Under the pieces are notes generated by a model. That model was given only the letters and a program-made list of their open reading frames with translations, had not been told where the DNA came from and searched no databases. A program made the translations under genes and the position numbers. Positions 53,311 through 63,677 of a stretch of DNA of 64,000 nt are shown in pieces. How positions within the stretch are numbered: the first letter of the stretch is position 1; every line of letters begins with the position of its first letter. The stretch is from Pseudoips prasinana (Eukaryota; Arthropoda; Insecta; Lepidoptera; Nolidae): the NCBI GenBank assembly GCA_951640165.1, contig OX621260.1, positions 21,222,001-21,286,000 of the forward strand, given 5' to 3'.

Positions 53311-53778
53311 TATAAATTCAAATTCAAATAATTGATTTACTGAATATGAGTATACATAAAAGGTGTTACAGGAATATTGATGGATCAATCACATTCTGCC
53401 GAGTTCTCGGCGTGAAAATATAACATTTGATATTTAAGAATCAAGTTATATAACTAAAATAAGAAATATATTAATACAATTAATTAAATTATTAACACAT
53501 TATTTAAGAAACACAGTAATATGTCACATAAACAATCTAATATTAATAAATTCTGTAGTAATTATTTTTTTAAGTTAACATCATATATAAATAAGTAAAA
53601 TGCCAATAAAATCATTTAAAAACAAACAAGAATTAAAAATAGAAATAACTAAACTAAACACACACAAAAATAAAACCGTTATTAAAATACTAGAATACTT
53701 GTAGTAGAACAAAAGACGCGCATTAAGCGTCAAATATTGTGTTCTGGTTGGTTCTAGATCCGTGCTTTGAATGGGCAG

Positions 53779-53967
53779 GTTCTGCTCGAGTTGTCCGATG
53801 CTGACCTGGAGGTGGGCCTCGGGATAACGCAGCCGATGCACAGGAAGAAGCTGCGGCTGGCGATCGAGGAGAGAAGGCGACCAGATCTTGTGAGGAACCC
53901 GAGTATAGGCCAGCTGACACATGCCTGGGTTGCCGCTGAATGGCTGCCAGATTTGGGGTTGTCACAG
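53779..53967 (+). CDS. kazrin: kazrin, SAM1 second half and start of SAM2
   Basis: A 189 bp exon of 63 whole codons, acceptor GAATGGGCAG, donor TCACAG|GTATAA. It begins VLLELSDADLEVGLGI and RKKLRLAIEE, completing SAM1. A short linker (RNPSIGQ) follows, and then AWVAAEWLPDLGLSQ, the first helices of SAM2. LSDxDLExGLG and HRxKLRLAIE are characteristic of kazrin SAM1. Phase 0 on both sides matches the neighbouring exons. The upstream in-frame codons (to 53767) are intronic. Confidence 0.95.
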
Positions 53968-54153
53968 GTATAAATGATATTATTACAAGAATAGATTTTA
54001 AAGTAAATATATAACACACCCTGCGTAACACCACAGGGTATGTAATATATTTAGACATTGCATTCGATAAACAAGATGAAAGAGCTTATGTGTTAGCCCT
54101 TAATTGGTCATAGTGTCTGTTCATAATTCGTTGGTTTGAAGTCTTATTCCAAC

Positions 54154-54469
54154 ACTAGCTGTGCCCCACGGTTTTACCCACGTTAAACTTTATAAATCAT
54201 CACAGCTCCTCCCCCGTAGGTGATAACGTAATAATATGTAGCCTATATGTTGACCCGACCTCTTAGTAATGTTCATGCAAAATTTGAAGTAAATCCATGC
54301 AGTACTTTTTGAGTTTAGCCCGGACATACATACAGACAAACAGACAAAATTCTAAAACTATATTTTTGGCTTCCATATCGATTGTAGATCACGCACCAAG
54401 TAACCTTTTAAAAACATATTCAATGTACAGTTTTGACTTTCCTACGATTTTATTATATGTACCTATAGA
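54154..54469 (-). mobile_element. Non-autonomous Helitron, 316 bp, in kazrin intron
   Basis: On the - strand TCTATAGGTACATATAATAA after an A; the end GTGGGGCACAGCTAG precedes a T. Close relative of 36931-37251. The empty site is visible in the duplicate at about 55292. Confidence 0.85.
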
Positions 54470-54512
54470 TAATAGAGTTTAAAATGAGATGATTACTATA
54501 ATAATCATCACG

Positions 54513-54716
54513 TACGTATGATGTAATTTGGCTGCCACTAAAGTCCCCCTAAAGAAGGGGGATATGCCATTATCGCGCTTGGCAAACGGGTTGAAGGTCA
54601 ATAGTTCACAGGAAAATGCTGCTGCCCGTTCTGTGGTAGATATTTCCTCGGGACGATTTCTACGCCCCCTAAGGGATGAGATGAGGTGATGATATTCTTG
54701 GCCGTCACCACACAGC
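54513..54716 (-). mobile_element. RTE 5'-end derivative
   Basis: TGCCATTATCGCGCTTGGCA ... GGCCGTCACCACACAGC matches the RTE 5' end. The 3' part (CTGCCACTAAAGTCCCCC) differs from the full-length element and from 47951-48202. Confidence 0.6.
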
Positions 54717-54834
54717 AACTATTATCCCATTGAGCAATTAAGGGTTATCTTAAGGGATAAGCTATCTGAATTCCAAATTTTATTGAAATTCTTTTTTTAG
54801 TCTGTGTGCGATTGTGTAACTACATGTAACTTAA

Positions 54835-55184
54835 TTAACGCACATCCTGAAAATAGTTTGTTCAGAATCGTTTACTGAATCGATTTACATCACTTTTAAT
54901 ATCGGTAATTTTTTATTCCAAAATAATTAAAACTACGGAAATTGTTGTCATATTAACCCTGTACAGTCAAAACAAATTGAAATGGACCGTAAGTCAAAGT
55001 AGTAATAAGACATTTCATACAAATTACATCTTTCAATACAAAATAAAGAATAATAAACTTTATTCCAAGAAATTAATTTAGTAAATAACAATATATAACG
55101 ATAAATTAAATTCAGTGTATGTATTACGATAACAACATAATATTCTAATTGGGGTGTTTGAGGGTGTACGTTAATTACGTTATA
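54835..55184. mobile_element. MITE with TGTAACTTAATTAACGCACA ends, copy 2
   Basis: Same ends and interior as 42136-42521 (shared AATTGGGGTGTTTGAGGGTG), ~350 bp. It sits between the two copies of the intronic duplication. Confidence 0.8.
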
Positions 55185-55494
55185 TGTTGTATAAAAATTG
55201 CATTCGATAAACAGGATGAAACGTAGCATATGTGTAATCCTTGAACGGTCATAATGTTTTTTTTCTATTTCATTGGTTCTTATTCCAACACAATAAAGTT
55301 TAAAATTAACTGGTAACTATTATACCATTGTGCTATTAAGGGTTATCTTAAGGTATAAGCTATGTGTATTCCAATTATTTTTTTTTAGTTATTGACTAGT
55401 TGCTTAACAAAATGTTTGTTACACAATTTGTTGTTTGCCTACTGAACAATATACGATAATTGGTAAATTATGATTGTAATTATTATAATATCTT

Positions 55495-55880
55495 GGGATA
55501 CTATTAACACACGATCATCTGATCCCAAACTAAGCAACATACATATACTACTTTCTTATGTAAATACATACTTATATAGATAATTACATCCAGAATCAGG
55601 TCAAACAGACAGGTTCATGCCCACGTGTATCTTAATAATAATAATATCCTGGGACATTATTTACACGGCCATCTGACCCCAAACTAAGAAGAGCTTGTAC
55701 TAAGGGAACTAGATAACTGATGTACTACCTATACTACTTTTCTTTTGTAAATAAATACTTATAATATAGACAATTACATCCAGACTCAGGTCAAACAAAC
55801 ATGTTCATGCATACAAATATCTGTCCTGGGTGGGAATAGAACCCACGACCTGCGGCCTGAAAGGCACGCCAACCGAACAG
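55495..55880 (-). repeat. Two tandem SINE pieces (second family)
   Basis: 55640-55880 has a tail with GACCCCAAACTAAGAAGAGC and a diverged head with GGGTGGGAATAGAACCCACG. 55495-55625 is a second tail without a head. Confidence 0.65.
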
Positions 55881-55947
55881 TTTTATTCGTCAATAAAAAT
55901 ACAATTTTTTCTTCTGAACGCGCCATATATTTTTTCTTTACCAACAG

Positions 55948-56106
55948 TATGCAGAATCTTTCCTCGCAAACTTGGTCGACGCCCGTATGCTCGATACCAT
56001 CAGTAAGAAGGAACTGGAGAAATATTTAGGTGTGACGAGGAAGTTCCACCAGGCGTCCATAGTGCACGGGATACATCTGCTCAGAATAATGAAGTATGAT
56101 AGACAG
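55948..56106 (+). CDS. kazrin: kazrin, remainder of SAM2
   Basis: A 159 bp exon of 53 whole codons, acceptor TTTACCAACAG, donor GACAG|GTCAGT. It encodes YAESFLANLVDARMLDTI, then KKELEKYLGVTRKFHQASI and a final helix ending IMKYDRQ, completing SAM2. RKFHQxSIxxGIxLL is characteristic of kazrin. Phase 0 on both sides. The next intron is 7.4 kb and holds the I-clade LINE. Confidence 0.95.
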
Positions 56107-56584
56107 GTCAGTGCTATTTAACCTCAGCCCTTATTTTTCAACTGAAAACCTCTTTAGTGGGATTGTTAACTTTTTTGGAATGGGTAAAATTTTTAAACTC
56201 TCGTCAAGGCATGTTACCTGACCGAATATTCGTATGACGTATGACTTTTTTTAAATTCACACTGGCAGTTGATAAACTCAAATGTCGGCAGCATTTTTTT
56301 CTTAATTATGTTCGAATTTTACAGTCGACTGCCTAACCAAATTGAGTTCTATTTTTAAATGTATTCCCACTATAGGGTGGAAAGCAAATGAGTATTTACC
56401 ACCCAAAGGTCGGAAGTTGTATCTTCCACTCGCTACTCGGATCAAATAAACACTACTTTCCGAGGATGTTAGTAGTTTTCACTTCTATCGGCAGTCCCCA
56501 AAGACTGCCCCGCATTTTTTGTTTCTTTTAAAAGATAACTAGATAACAAAAGGAAATTAAACTCTGTTACTTACTTATCATAAA
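56107..56584. other. kazrin intron, unassigned
   Basis: No gene or repeat recognised. Confidence 0.3.
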
Positions 56585-56732
56585 TATAATTGACGGACAC
56601 ACAGTACATCCAGACTCAAGACCCATAAATAGTTTATGGGTCTCACAAATAGAAGTACTCGGGAATCGTACCCGGGACACGAAGCGGCGAGGCGACTGTC
56701 TTAAAGGGTGCGCCATACGTGCACTTATACCG
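56585..56732 (-). repeat. tRNA-derived SINE head (GTCGCCTCGC family)
   Basis: Complement of AAGACAGTCGCCTCGCCG and of the box B GGGTACGATTCCCGA. Confidence 0.7.
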
Positions 56733-57755
56733 AAGTTTTATTAATTGACATTATTTATTTATAAGTTTACTCATGATTATATATTTTATGACTATATATT
56801 TCAATGAAAAAAAATGGACTAGCTTATAGCGAATAAAACCTGCACGACTACATTACTGTTTTAATTTTGTGTGTTTTGCAATGAAACTCCCTTTTGGTGA
56901 GCAGCCAAAATTAAACTAACTTTAACTTAACTCCCAAAGTATACATATAAATAACTGTATGTATAAATAATTGTTGCCTGCTCTATATGCTTTAGATAAC
57001 TATAGTTTTCATTATCTGTGAAAATTAATTCTGTTCGAGGTATTTGGCACCCAATTTATTTTCAGAGAGTCCGTAATTATACTTACTATAGAAGTCCAAA
57101 TATATTGTTTTGAGTAAATACTTAAGATCCATCTTTGACTCGACATGTTGCCTGATATTATCACAAGCTATTATAATTTTAGTCTAAATACAGATCGTTA
57201 GTAGATAATTATATTCTATTAAAAATACTAAGTCTATGATTATTAAAATTACCTATTATTAATATATGAATAAATTTATACCCTCTATTTTTTACACACA
57301 AAAGGGTGTGACAATCAGGTGTGGCCATCTCCAAGTAATGTATATGACTTACAATTTAATTGCAATCAAAACAACACAAAAATGTACTTAATTATTCAGA
57401 ATAATTAACAGATTACGAACGTAAAATAAGCTAGCAATATCGAACCGCGAACGTAAATAAATGTAAAAACAATCGGTTTTGTTTTGTTATTTAAAGGTAC
57501 TTATAATTTTAAGCTATCAATAAGATTTTGCATATTCCAATTCCAATTTGTAGTCATGGCTCCATCGCGACAACGATGATTCTGCCAATGTCAAAAGTTA
57601 GGAAAACACAATGTCAGTAAAAATATATTTAAAAGTCGAGTAATAGAGACGTTTACTACTGAAAAAGCAAAAAATAATAAATAAAAGACAAATAAAGAAA
57701 CGCTTGAGCATCTTAAAAAAAACATAGACACATTAAAGGTTAGGTATACTTAGAA
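56733..57755. other. kazrin intron, unassigned AT-rich sequence
   Basis: No gene recognised. The right part (from about 57580) may include the 3' untranslated end of the I-clade LINE, whose exact terminus I could not place. Confidence 0.3.
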
Positions 57756-57794
57756 TAAATAAATAAATTAATATAAACCACACTAAATAAAATA

Positions 57795-60700
57795 TTATAA
57801 ACGAATATTATTAACAGAAAGAAATTTTACTAGAACTTTATAATAAGAAAATAAATCAAGAGTTAACAAAGTATTAACATTCACAGGACGAGGGAAATCA
57901 CTAGGTAGGATATCATACAAAGGGACAGAAATATTTGAACAATTAAAAAATATATGGTCGACGGTTCCTTCCTCAAGTCCACATTCACAGATAGAGTTGT
58001 CTCTTATTCGAATCTTTGCTAGAAAAACTGGCGTGCAAACATGGCCCAAGCGAAGACGAATGATTGTGGAAGTAATTACTTTAGGAGCATTGCGGTACTT
58101 AAAAAACCAAGGTTTAACCGGTATAAAAGGTTGTAAGCTGCCAAAGTGTTTGCCTTTGACTGACCTAACTTTTTGCCACTCATCATTCCACAATTTAACC
58201 ATATGAGGTTTAGCTGCTATTTTTAGGTCCCGAGAAAAACATTTGTCGTAGGAATTGACTCCAAGTCTGATGGCATCCTTAGCACACAGATCAACCGATT
58301 CGTTTCCGCTGATACCACTATGACTAGGAATCCAAGCTAATACTACATCAATTCCACAGGAAAAACATTGAAATAAAACATTCTTAATTTTCATTGTCAG
58401 ATAAAATCTATCTTTAGAGCGGAATGGAAATTTGAGAATATCTTGCAACAAACTAAGGGAGTCACAGAAGATGATAGATTTATTAAGTTTATGAGAAAGC
58501 ACATATGAGACAGCCTCCAGAACAGCAGTAGCTTCCCCAGTAAAAATAGAAGTTACTTGTGAGCATTTAAAACTTAAAACAATATTATATTTTGGGATCC
58601 AGACGGCAGCTCCCACATGATCTTCCACAGACTGTTTAGAAGCATCAGTGAAGAGAGTTAACCATCCTGGCCAATCCCGCTCAATGATGTCACAAAACTT
58701 TGCATTAGCACCTGGATCATTTTTGATAATTCCAAAATCCAAAACAATTCTAGGCTTAAAGATCAAAGCGTCATACTCGAATTTAAACAATGGGTCTTTA
58801 TCTAAATGGAAAATAGAAAATTTATTAGTAAACCTATTAAAACTTTTGAGTAGAGGAGGAAGTTCTTTATGATGCCAATATTTTGAAGAGTGTATTAGAC
58901 CAGAAAGAGAATATAATTTATTATAAAGTAAATGGGAGGGATTTTGAAAAATGTTGCATAAGAATCGATCACATAAATATTGCCTACGGAAAGCTAGTGG
59001 GGGATCAAAGCACTCTACCTGAAGGGCACTGGAACATGATGATTTCATAGCACCTGTGATAATTCGAAGACACTTTGCCTGAATTTTATCTAGTCTAGCC
59101 AAGGCCAGCTTACTACAAGGCTCAAGAACAAAGGATCCATAGTCAAAGTGACTGCGAATTATGGCATTGTAGAGGATCTTTTGATTAAAAGGGTGAGAAC
59201 CCCATCCAACTCCAGACAAAGCTCTCAAAACATTTACACCCTTCTCACATTTAGTAGTTATGTATGTTAGATGTTGACACCCAGATAATTTAGAATCTAA
59301 AATTATACCTAAAAATTTTACACTATCCTTAATACCAATGGACTCATTGTCAACCATTAGTTCTACCCTAGGGATATTTCTCTTACGAGAAAATATCACA
59401 CCATTACACTTAGGGACAGAGAGAGAAAGTCCATGGTCACTTAACCAAACATTTAAATAATCTAAAGCACTATTTAGTCTAATGGAGGACGTCTCGAGTG
59501 ACTTAGAGGAGGCATATAGAACAATATCATCAGCATACTGTAAAATGTGACAAAAGCAATTGACTGATTGGTCCAAATCATACGTATAGATATTATATAA
59601 TATAGGGCTTAGAACTGACCCCTGCGGCAAGCCCTTATATACCATCCTGGGTTCAGAGATTTTACCATCAACTCTCATATGAATTAAACGGCACATAAAT
59701 AAATTGCAAATAGCATTGATCAATCTTACCGGGATACTCAGCTGTTGCAATTTTTGCCTGAGTAGGGGAAGTTGAACATTATCATATGCTGATGATATAT
59801 CCAAAAACACCCCAATAAGACTCTCGCCCTCGGAAAACGCACGACGAATATCGGTAGTGAGAACACTAAGGCTATCCATCGTGCTCATTCCCCTCCTAAA
59901 GCCAAACTGTGATCTTGGAAGTAAGCCTTTATTCTCTACAATCCATTCGAGCCTATTTTTAATTAAAATTTCAAAAATCTTAGCCAATGTTGATGAAAGA
60001 GCAATAGGTCTGTAAGATGTAGATTCAGCAGGATTCTTACCTGGTTTAATAATAGGAATTATTAATTGAGATTTCCAAGACTCTGGAACTGAAGAAGAAA
60101 GGAATACATGATTGATAATATTAAGAAAAATTAATTTGGTTGAATGAGAACATTTACTAATAAAAGAATACGGAATACCATCCATGCCTGGGGCCGAATC
60201 TTTCAGGCCTTCCAATGCACAAGAAAGCTCATTAATAGTGAAAATATCATTCATGCGATCACAATTGTTCACTGGTATCAAAGAAGGAGACAAAGAATCA
60301 ATGTTAGGTACAGAAGGAGGTGCTAGATTATTGAAGAAATTTGACAACCAATTAGACGAATCATTAGAATCTGAATTATAATAATTTATTTGAGATCTGC
60401 GAAATATTTTAATTTTTTTCCAAACCAAAGAAAGTGGGCAACGTGGCGAAATTGATTCGCAGAATTTACGCCATCCAAGTAACTTTTTCCTGGCCAGTAA
60501 TCTTCTTGTGCGAGCAGAGGTTTTACGAAAAGAAATATAATTTTCCATACTTAGATCTCTAGCATACATATACTCAGCTTCATTACGGAGGTTTACAGAA
60601 GAGGTACACTCAGAATCCCACCAAGGAGGTGATGGAATTTTATTGCGAAAAGAATTTTTTAGGGGAATGGAATTATCCGCAGCATGAAGCAAGGCATTAT

Positions 60701-61496
60701 AAAATTCCGAATAGACATAATGAAAGTTATGATATGTTATATGTGGAAGAGAAGCAGTTTTAGAGTCAGCCAGGTATGAAAACTTATCCCAATCAGCCTT
60801 AGGGAGACTATATTTGAGAAGGGGAGGAGGGGCAGGAGCAATATTGCATGATCGATGCCAGTCTAACAGAAGAGGAAAATGGTCACTTCCATAAGATAAT
60901 GGCAAAACAGACCAAGATAGAGATGAAGCAAGAACTGGAGAAGCTAGGGAAAGGTCAACAACACTTATGTTTTGAATGGGAGATACTCTTCTGGTGGCTG
61001 AGCCATCATTAAGTACACAGACATTCAAATCATCAAACAAATCAATAAGGGATGGTGACAAAGAATCACAGAAATGTGATCCCCATAGTGTATGGTGTGT
61101 ATTAAAATCACCTAAAATAATAAGAGGGCCAGAAATATTAGAAAGAATAGAACGAAGGTTATTAATCAAAGTTATATTGGGATGGGGAATATAGATAGAC
61201 ACAAAGGTTACATCTAGAAGCTTAGCAGCAACTACATGTAATTCTGAGTCATGGGAAGGAAGAGATATTTGAGAGTATTTATATGATCTATTTATAAGTA
61301 AGGCACACCCAGCATAGCCATCCTCTCTGTCATCACGAAGACAAGAGAATCCAGCCATTCTGAATGTACTGCCAGGTTTAAGCCAAGTCTCTGAAATTGC
61401 ACAGACTAAAGGTTGATGTGAATTTATTAAATTAATTAGTTCATGCTTTTTGTGGCGAATATTTCTACAATTCCACTGAAGGAGGGTGAGAGCCAT
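57795..61496 (-). CDS. I-clade LINE ORF2: endonuclease, reverse transcriptase, RNase H (1233 aa), intact
   Basis: APE endonuclease spans residues ~5-215: QWNCRNIRHK (N9), ISETWLKPG (E36), ILGDFNTHH (D130, N132), YGSDHFPLLL (D205, H206). Reverse transcriptase spans ~440-720, with SYRPIALSSTLAKIFE, VFLDISSAYD, GLPQGSVLSPILYNIY and LQYADDIVLY (YADD 654-657). RNase H spans ~945-1075, with LFTDASKQ (D951), IFTGEATAVLEAV, IIFCDSLSLL and a WIPSHSGISGNE block (D1069). A C-terminal CECG...DHIFFNC knuckle follows. Endonuclease plus RNase H plus a zinc-knuckle ORF1 is the I-superclade layout. No stop or frameshift interrupts it, so it may be active. ATG at 61496 overlaps the end of ORF1. Confidence 0.95.
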   Translation of the reverse strand: MALTLLQWNCRNIRHKKHELINLINSHQPLVCAISETWLKPGSTFRMAGFSCLRDDREDGYAGCALLINRSYKYSQISLPSHDSELHVVAAKLLDVTFVSIYIPHPNITLINNLRSILSNISGPLIILGDFNTHHTLWGSHFCDSLSPSLIDLFDDLNVCVLNDGSATRRVSPIQNISVVDLSLASPVLASSLSWSVLPLSYGSDHFPLLLDWHRSCNIAPAPPPLLKYSLPKADWDKFSYLADSKTASLPHITYHNFHYVYSEFYNALLHAADNSIPLKNSFRNKIPSPPWWDSECTSSVNLRNEAEYMYARDLSMENYISFRKTSARTRRLLARKKLLGWRKFCESISPRCPLSLVWKKIKIFRRSQINYYNSDSNDSSNWLSNFFNNLAPPSVPNIDSLSPSLIPVNNCDRMNDIFTINELSCALEGLKDSAPGMDGIPYSFISKCSHSTKLIFLNIINHVFLSSSVPESWKSQLIIPIIKPGKNPAESTSYRPIALSSTLAKIFEILIKNRLEWIVENKGLLPRSQFGFRRGMSTMDSLSVLTTDIRRAFSEGESLIGVFLDISSAYDNVQLPLLRQKLQQLSIPVRLINAICNLFMCRLIHMRVDGKISEPRMVYKGLPQGSVLSPILYNIYTYDLDQSVNCFCHILQYADDIVLYASSKSLETSSIRLNSALDYLNVWLSDHGLSLSVPKCNGVIFSRKRNIPRVELMVDNESIGIKDSVKFLGIILDSKLSGCQHLTYITTKCEKGVNVLRALSGVGWGSHPFNQKILYNAIIRSHFDYGSFVLEPCSKLALARLDKIQAKCLRIITGAMKSSCSSALQVECFDPPLAFRRQYLCDRFLCNIFQNPSHLLYNKLYSLSGLIHSSKYWHHKELPPLLKSFNRFTNKFSIFHLDKDPLFKFEYDALIFKPRIVLDFGIIKNDPGANAKFCDIIERDWPGWLTLFTDASKQSVEDHVGAAVWIPKYNIVLSFKCSQVTSIFTGEATAVLEAVSYVLSHKLNKSIIFCDSLSLLQDILKFPFRSKDRFYLTMKIKNVLFQCFSCGIDVVLAWIPSHSGISGNESVDLCAKDAIRLGVNSYDKCFSRDLKIAAKPHMVKLWNDEWQKVRSVKGKHFGSLQPFIPVKPWFFKYRNAPKVITSTIIRLRLGHVCTPVFLAKIRIRDNSICECGLEEGTVDHIFFNCSNISVPLYDILPSDFPRPVNVNTLLTLDLFSYYKVLVKFLSVNNIRL

Positions 61497-62931
61497 TTTT
61501 ATTTATAAAAAAAGCTAAAAGTTGATGGAGAAGATTCATGACATTATGGGGAATGGCATCGCTGAACTTTTCTACAATATTTATAACTGTACAAAGAAGA
61601 AGCTCTATCAGATTATCATCAGGAGTAGGAGCAACAAGAGAAGAAGGGTTAATCATAGAAGACACAGGAGAAGAAACAGAAGGTTTAGGATAGGCACAAC
61701 CATTAGGTTGAGAAGATTTAGGGGACTGAGAAAGCTCATAGTGAGCATTGACATCATACCCTGGAACAAGGGTTGGTCTAGGCCTACGCTCCTTAAATAC
61801 GGTCTCTCTGTATGAAGTTGTCTGAGCCAAAGGAGGCTCCCCAACTAGCGGAGAGGAAGGCACCCTATGTCGAGATGGTGAAGGAGATTGATCTGCATGT
61901 GACTGTGAGGAAAATTTAGTTTTCTCTGCAAAAGATGGCCGAGCTGACTTAAACCTACGGGAGGCCTCAACAAATGAGATGTTCTCCTCTGACATAACTG
62001 CTTTAATATTCTTTTGCCTGATATGCTCAGGGCACTGAGAGTATGTTGCCATGTGACGACCAGAACAGAAGACACATTTTGCATCCTGTTCTTCAACCTC
62101 ACAAGTGTTACCACGATGAGACTTGCTACATTTGTAACATCTAGCACTAGATCTGCACTGTGATGTTATGTGTCCAAAACGACAACATAGGCGACATTGA
62201 ATTGTTGGTAGTTGGTACAGTTCAACTGGAAGAGATGAATTGAAACAATACACTCTTTCCGGCAGAACACGGCCTAAAAACGTGAGAACTACCGTAGTTG
62301 ATGGAACCCACTCTGTCTTCCCTTCCCTAATAAGTTTTTTATTTAATCGGCGAGCTTTGACAATTTCTCCACAAGTGCTGGGGTATGTAATGCCATCAAT
62401 CATATTATCAAGAGACCAGTCCTGTGGGATGTTCTTAACAATTCCCATACGAGTAATATGGAATTTTGGAATTCCAGCAGTTAAATTGTTTGCCTCCAAA
62501 AAAGTTTCGTTAGAAATAAAATCATTAGCAGAGTCAGCCAAAGAAAACTCAATAACTATTTTACCTCGTCCTATTGATTTTATTCCACCTTTGACTATAT
62601 GAGATACATTATTTTTATGTATTAGTTGGGCTATCTTTAACGAATGGAGAGAACAATTTGACGTGACGTGGACCAGGAACGGAGCAACATCTGTAGGACC
62701 ATATCGGAATTTGTTTACATAATCCGGGCACATATATTCAGATTGTACCGACGCAGCGGGAGACGTTGTCTTTTTGGAATTGCCGTCTACAGCGTCCGAT
62801 GCTCTTTTCCTAGCGACACGCGCCGTCCTCTCCGCAGGTACAACCGTATCGACATTGCCGCCACCCCCCTCATCAGGAGGACGATCAGTGTCCATCCCCC
62901 CATCGGGGGGATGGACTGTATCCATTACCAA
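61465..62931 (-). CDS. I-clade LINE ORF1 (gag-like, 488 aa) with three zinc knuckles
   Basis: Nucleic-acid-binding structural protein of the retrotransposon, expected to package its RNA. Residues 1-60 are acidic/Pro-Gly-rich. The middle (~75-220) resembles the RRM-like gag region. Three CCHC-type knuckles lie at ~246-300: CRLCCRFGHITSQC, CYKCSKSHRGNTC and CVFCSGRHMATYSQC. The C-terminal third is Ser/Pro-rich. The ORF ends 32 bp inside ORF2, and the overlap (rather than a shared frame) suggests ORF2 is made by reinitiation or ribosome re-entry; this is inference. ATG at 62931 gives the longest frame and follows a short leader. Confidence 0.9.
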   Translation of the reverse strand: MVMDTVHPPDGGMDTDRPPDEGGGGNVDTVVPAERTARVARKRASDAVDGNSKKTTSPAASVQSEYMCPDYVNKFRYGPTDVAPFLVHVTSNCSLHSLKIAQLIHKNNVSHIVKGGIKSIGRGKIVIEFSLADSANDFISNETFLEANNLTAGIPKFHITRMGIVKNIPQDWSLDNMIDGITYPSTCGEIVKARRLNKKLIREGKTEWVPSTTVVLTFLGRVLPERVYCFNSSLPVELYQLPTIQCRLCCRFGHITSQCRSSARCYKCSKSHRGNTCEVEEQDAKCVFCSGRHMATYSQCPEHIRQKNIKAVMSEENISFVEASRRFKSARPSFAEKTKFSSQSHADQSPSPSRHRVPSSPLVGEPPLAQTTSYRETVFKERRPRPTLVPGYDVNAHYELSQSPKSSQPNGCAYPKPSVSSPVSSMINPSSLVAPTPDDNLIELLLCTVINIVEKFSDAIPHNVMNLLHQLLAFFINKNGSHPPSVEL

Positions 62932-62990
62932 TTATTAATAAACGAACACAGACAAACACTTACAGCACAAAAACAACACGAATAAGAAGC

Positions 62991-63477
62991 TCAAATGTAT
63001 AGAAATGATTAATGAATCCCGAACACGTGTTCACTCAACCTCCGAACAGCGAGAATCCAAGATTTTGCATAATTTTCCTAACATTTGTACGTCGTCTTTA
63101 CATGTCAATAAAACGCGCTCGCTACACCAAATTTAAAAAAAAAAAGCTTTATAGTATAAAAATGATAATTTTAATTAGCAATTATTATCTAAATGTAAAA
63201 ACATCATATATCTCCTCCCAATCAGTAAAGTAAGATAACGAACAGGCAAATGAGTGATTATCCAATGAGCCGGAACAAAATTTTCCATCACACTCTTCCG
63301 AGGCACTGTCACGTTCATCCATTAATCATCCTGCATCCGCTCCCTTAGCCGACAGTCGGCTAAAAACCTGTTACGTTGCATTTATTATTTCCCTTCTTAT
63401 TTTGAACGCTTGGAGGATATAAATTACCCTGCAAATCAATCATCGTTAAGTTTTTACAGCAGCTTTGTTCGTTATAG
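62991..63477. other. kazrin intron end, unassigned
   Basis: No gene recognised. It supplies the acceptor GTTCGTTATAG for the last exon. A rival acceptor (TTTTTACAG, 63459) would bring an in-frame TAG. Confidence 0.4.
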
Positions 63478-63601
63478 GCACTCGCGGTGCGCCGCCATCA
63501 ATGCGAGAACGTCGACGCTGATCCCTTAGTTTGGACCAATCAGCGGTTTATGCGGTGGGCTCATAATATTGATTTAGGTGAATTTGCTGAGAATCTCAAA
63601 G
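63478..63601 (+). CDS. kazrin: kazrin, start of SAM3
   Basis: A 124 bp exon, acceptor CGTTATAG, donor AAAG|GTACGT. It begins in phase 0, as needed after 56106, and leaves one base over. It encodes ALAVRRHQCENVDADP, then VWTNQRFMRWAHNIDLGEF and AENLK, the first helices of the third SAM domain. VWTNQRxxxWxxxIDLxEFAxNL is a kazrin hallmark. The rest of SAM3 and the stop codon lie beyond the right edge. Confidence 0.93.
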
Positions 63602-63677
63602 GTACGTACTGTAGATATAATATGTCTGTTTTAATTTTCTGACAATGAATGTATTGATTTTTGAGGCGCCTGTGAGA

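Larger units (their letters stand above)
54056..54780 (+). repeat. Left copy of an intronic tandem duplication, split by two insertions
   Basis: TGCATTCGATAAACAAGATG, ATTCCAACAC, a GAGTTTAAAATGAGAT segment and TAAGGGTTATCTTAAGGGAT recur contiguously at 55198-55390. In this copy they are separated by the Helitron (54154-54469) and the RTE derivative (about 54513-54716). Confidence 0.75.
57757..62990 (-). mobile_element. Near full-length I-clade LINE in kazrin intron
   Basis: Two long intact ORFs overlap by 32 bp on the - strand, with a short leader (~62932-62990). A TTTA-rich segment (ATTTATTTATTTATT, 57757-57773) may be the 3' tail. No target duplication was found, so the ends are approximate. 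It lies antisense to the host gene. Confidence 0.8.

Noticed and set aside
53767..53973. Start of a small gene at 53767
   Set aside because: The first four codons are intron; the AG at 53777-53778 is a splice acceptor and the frame is an internal kazrin exon.
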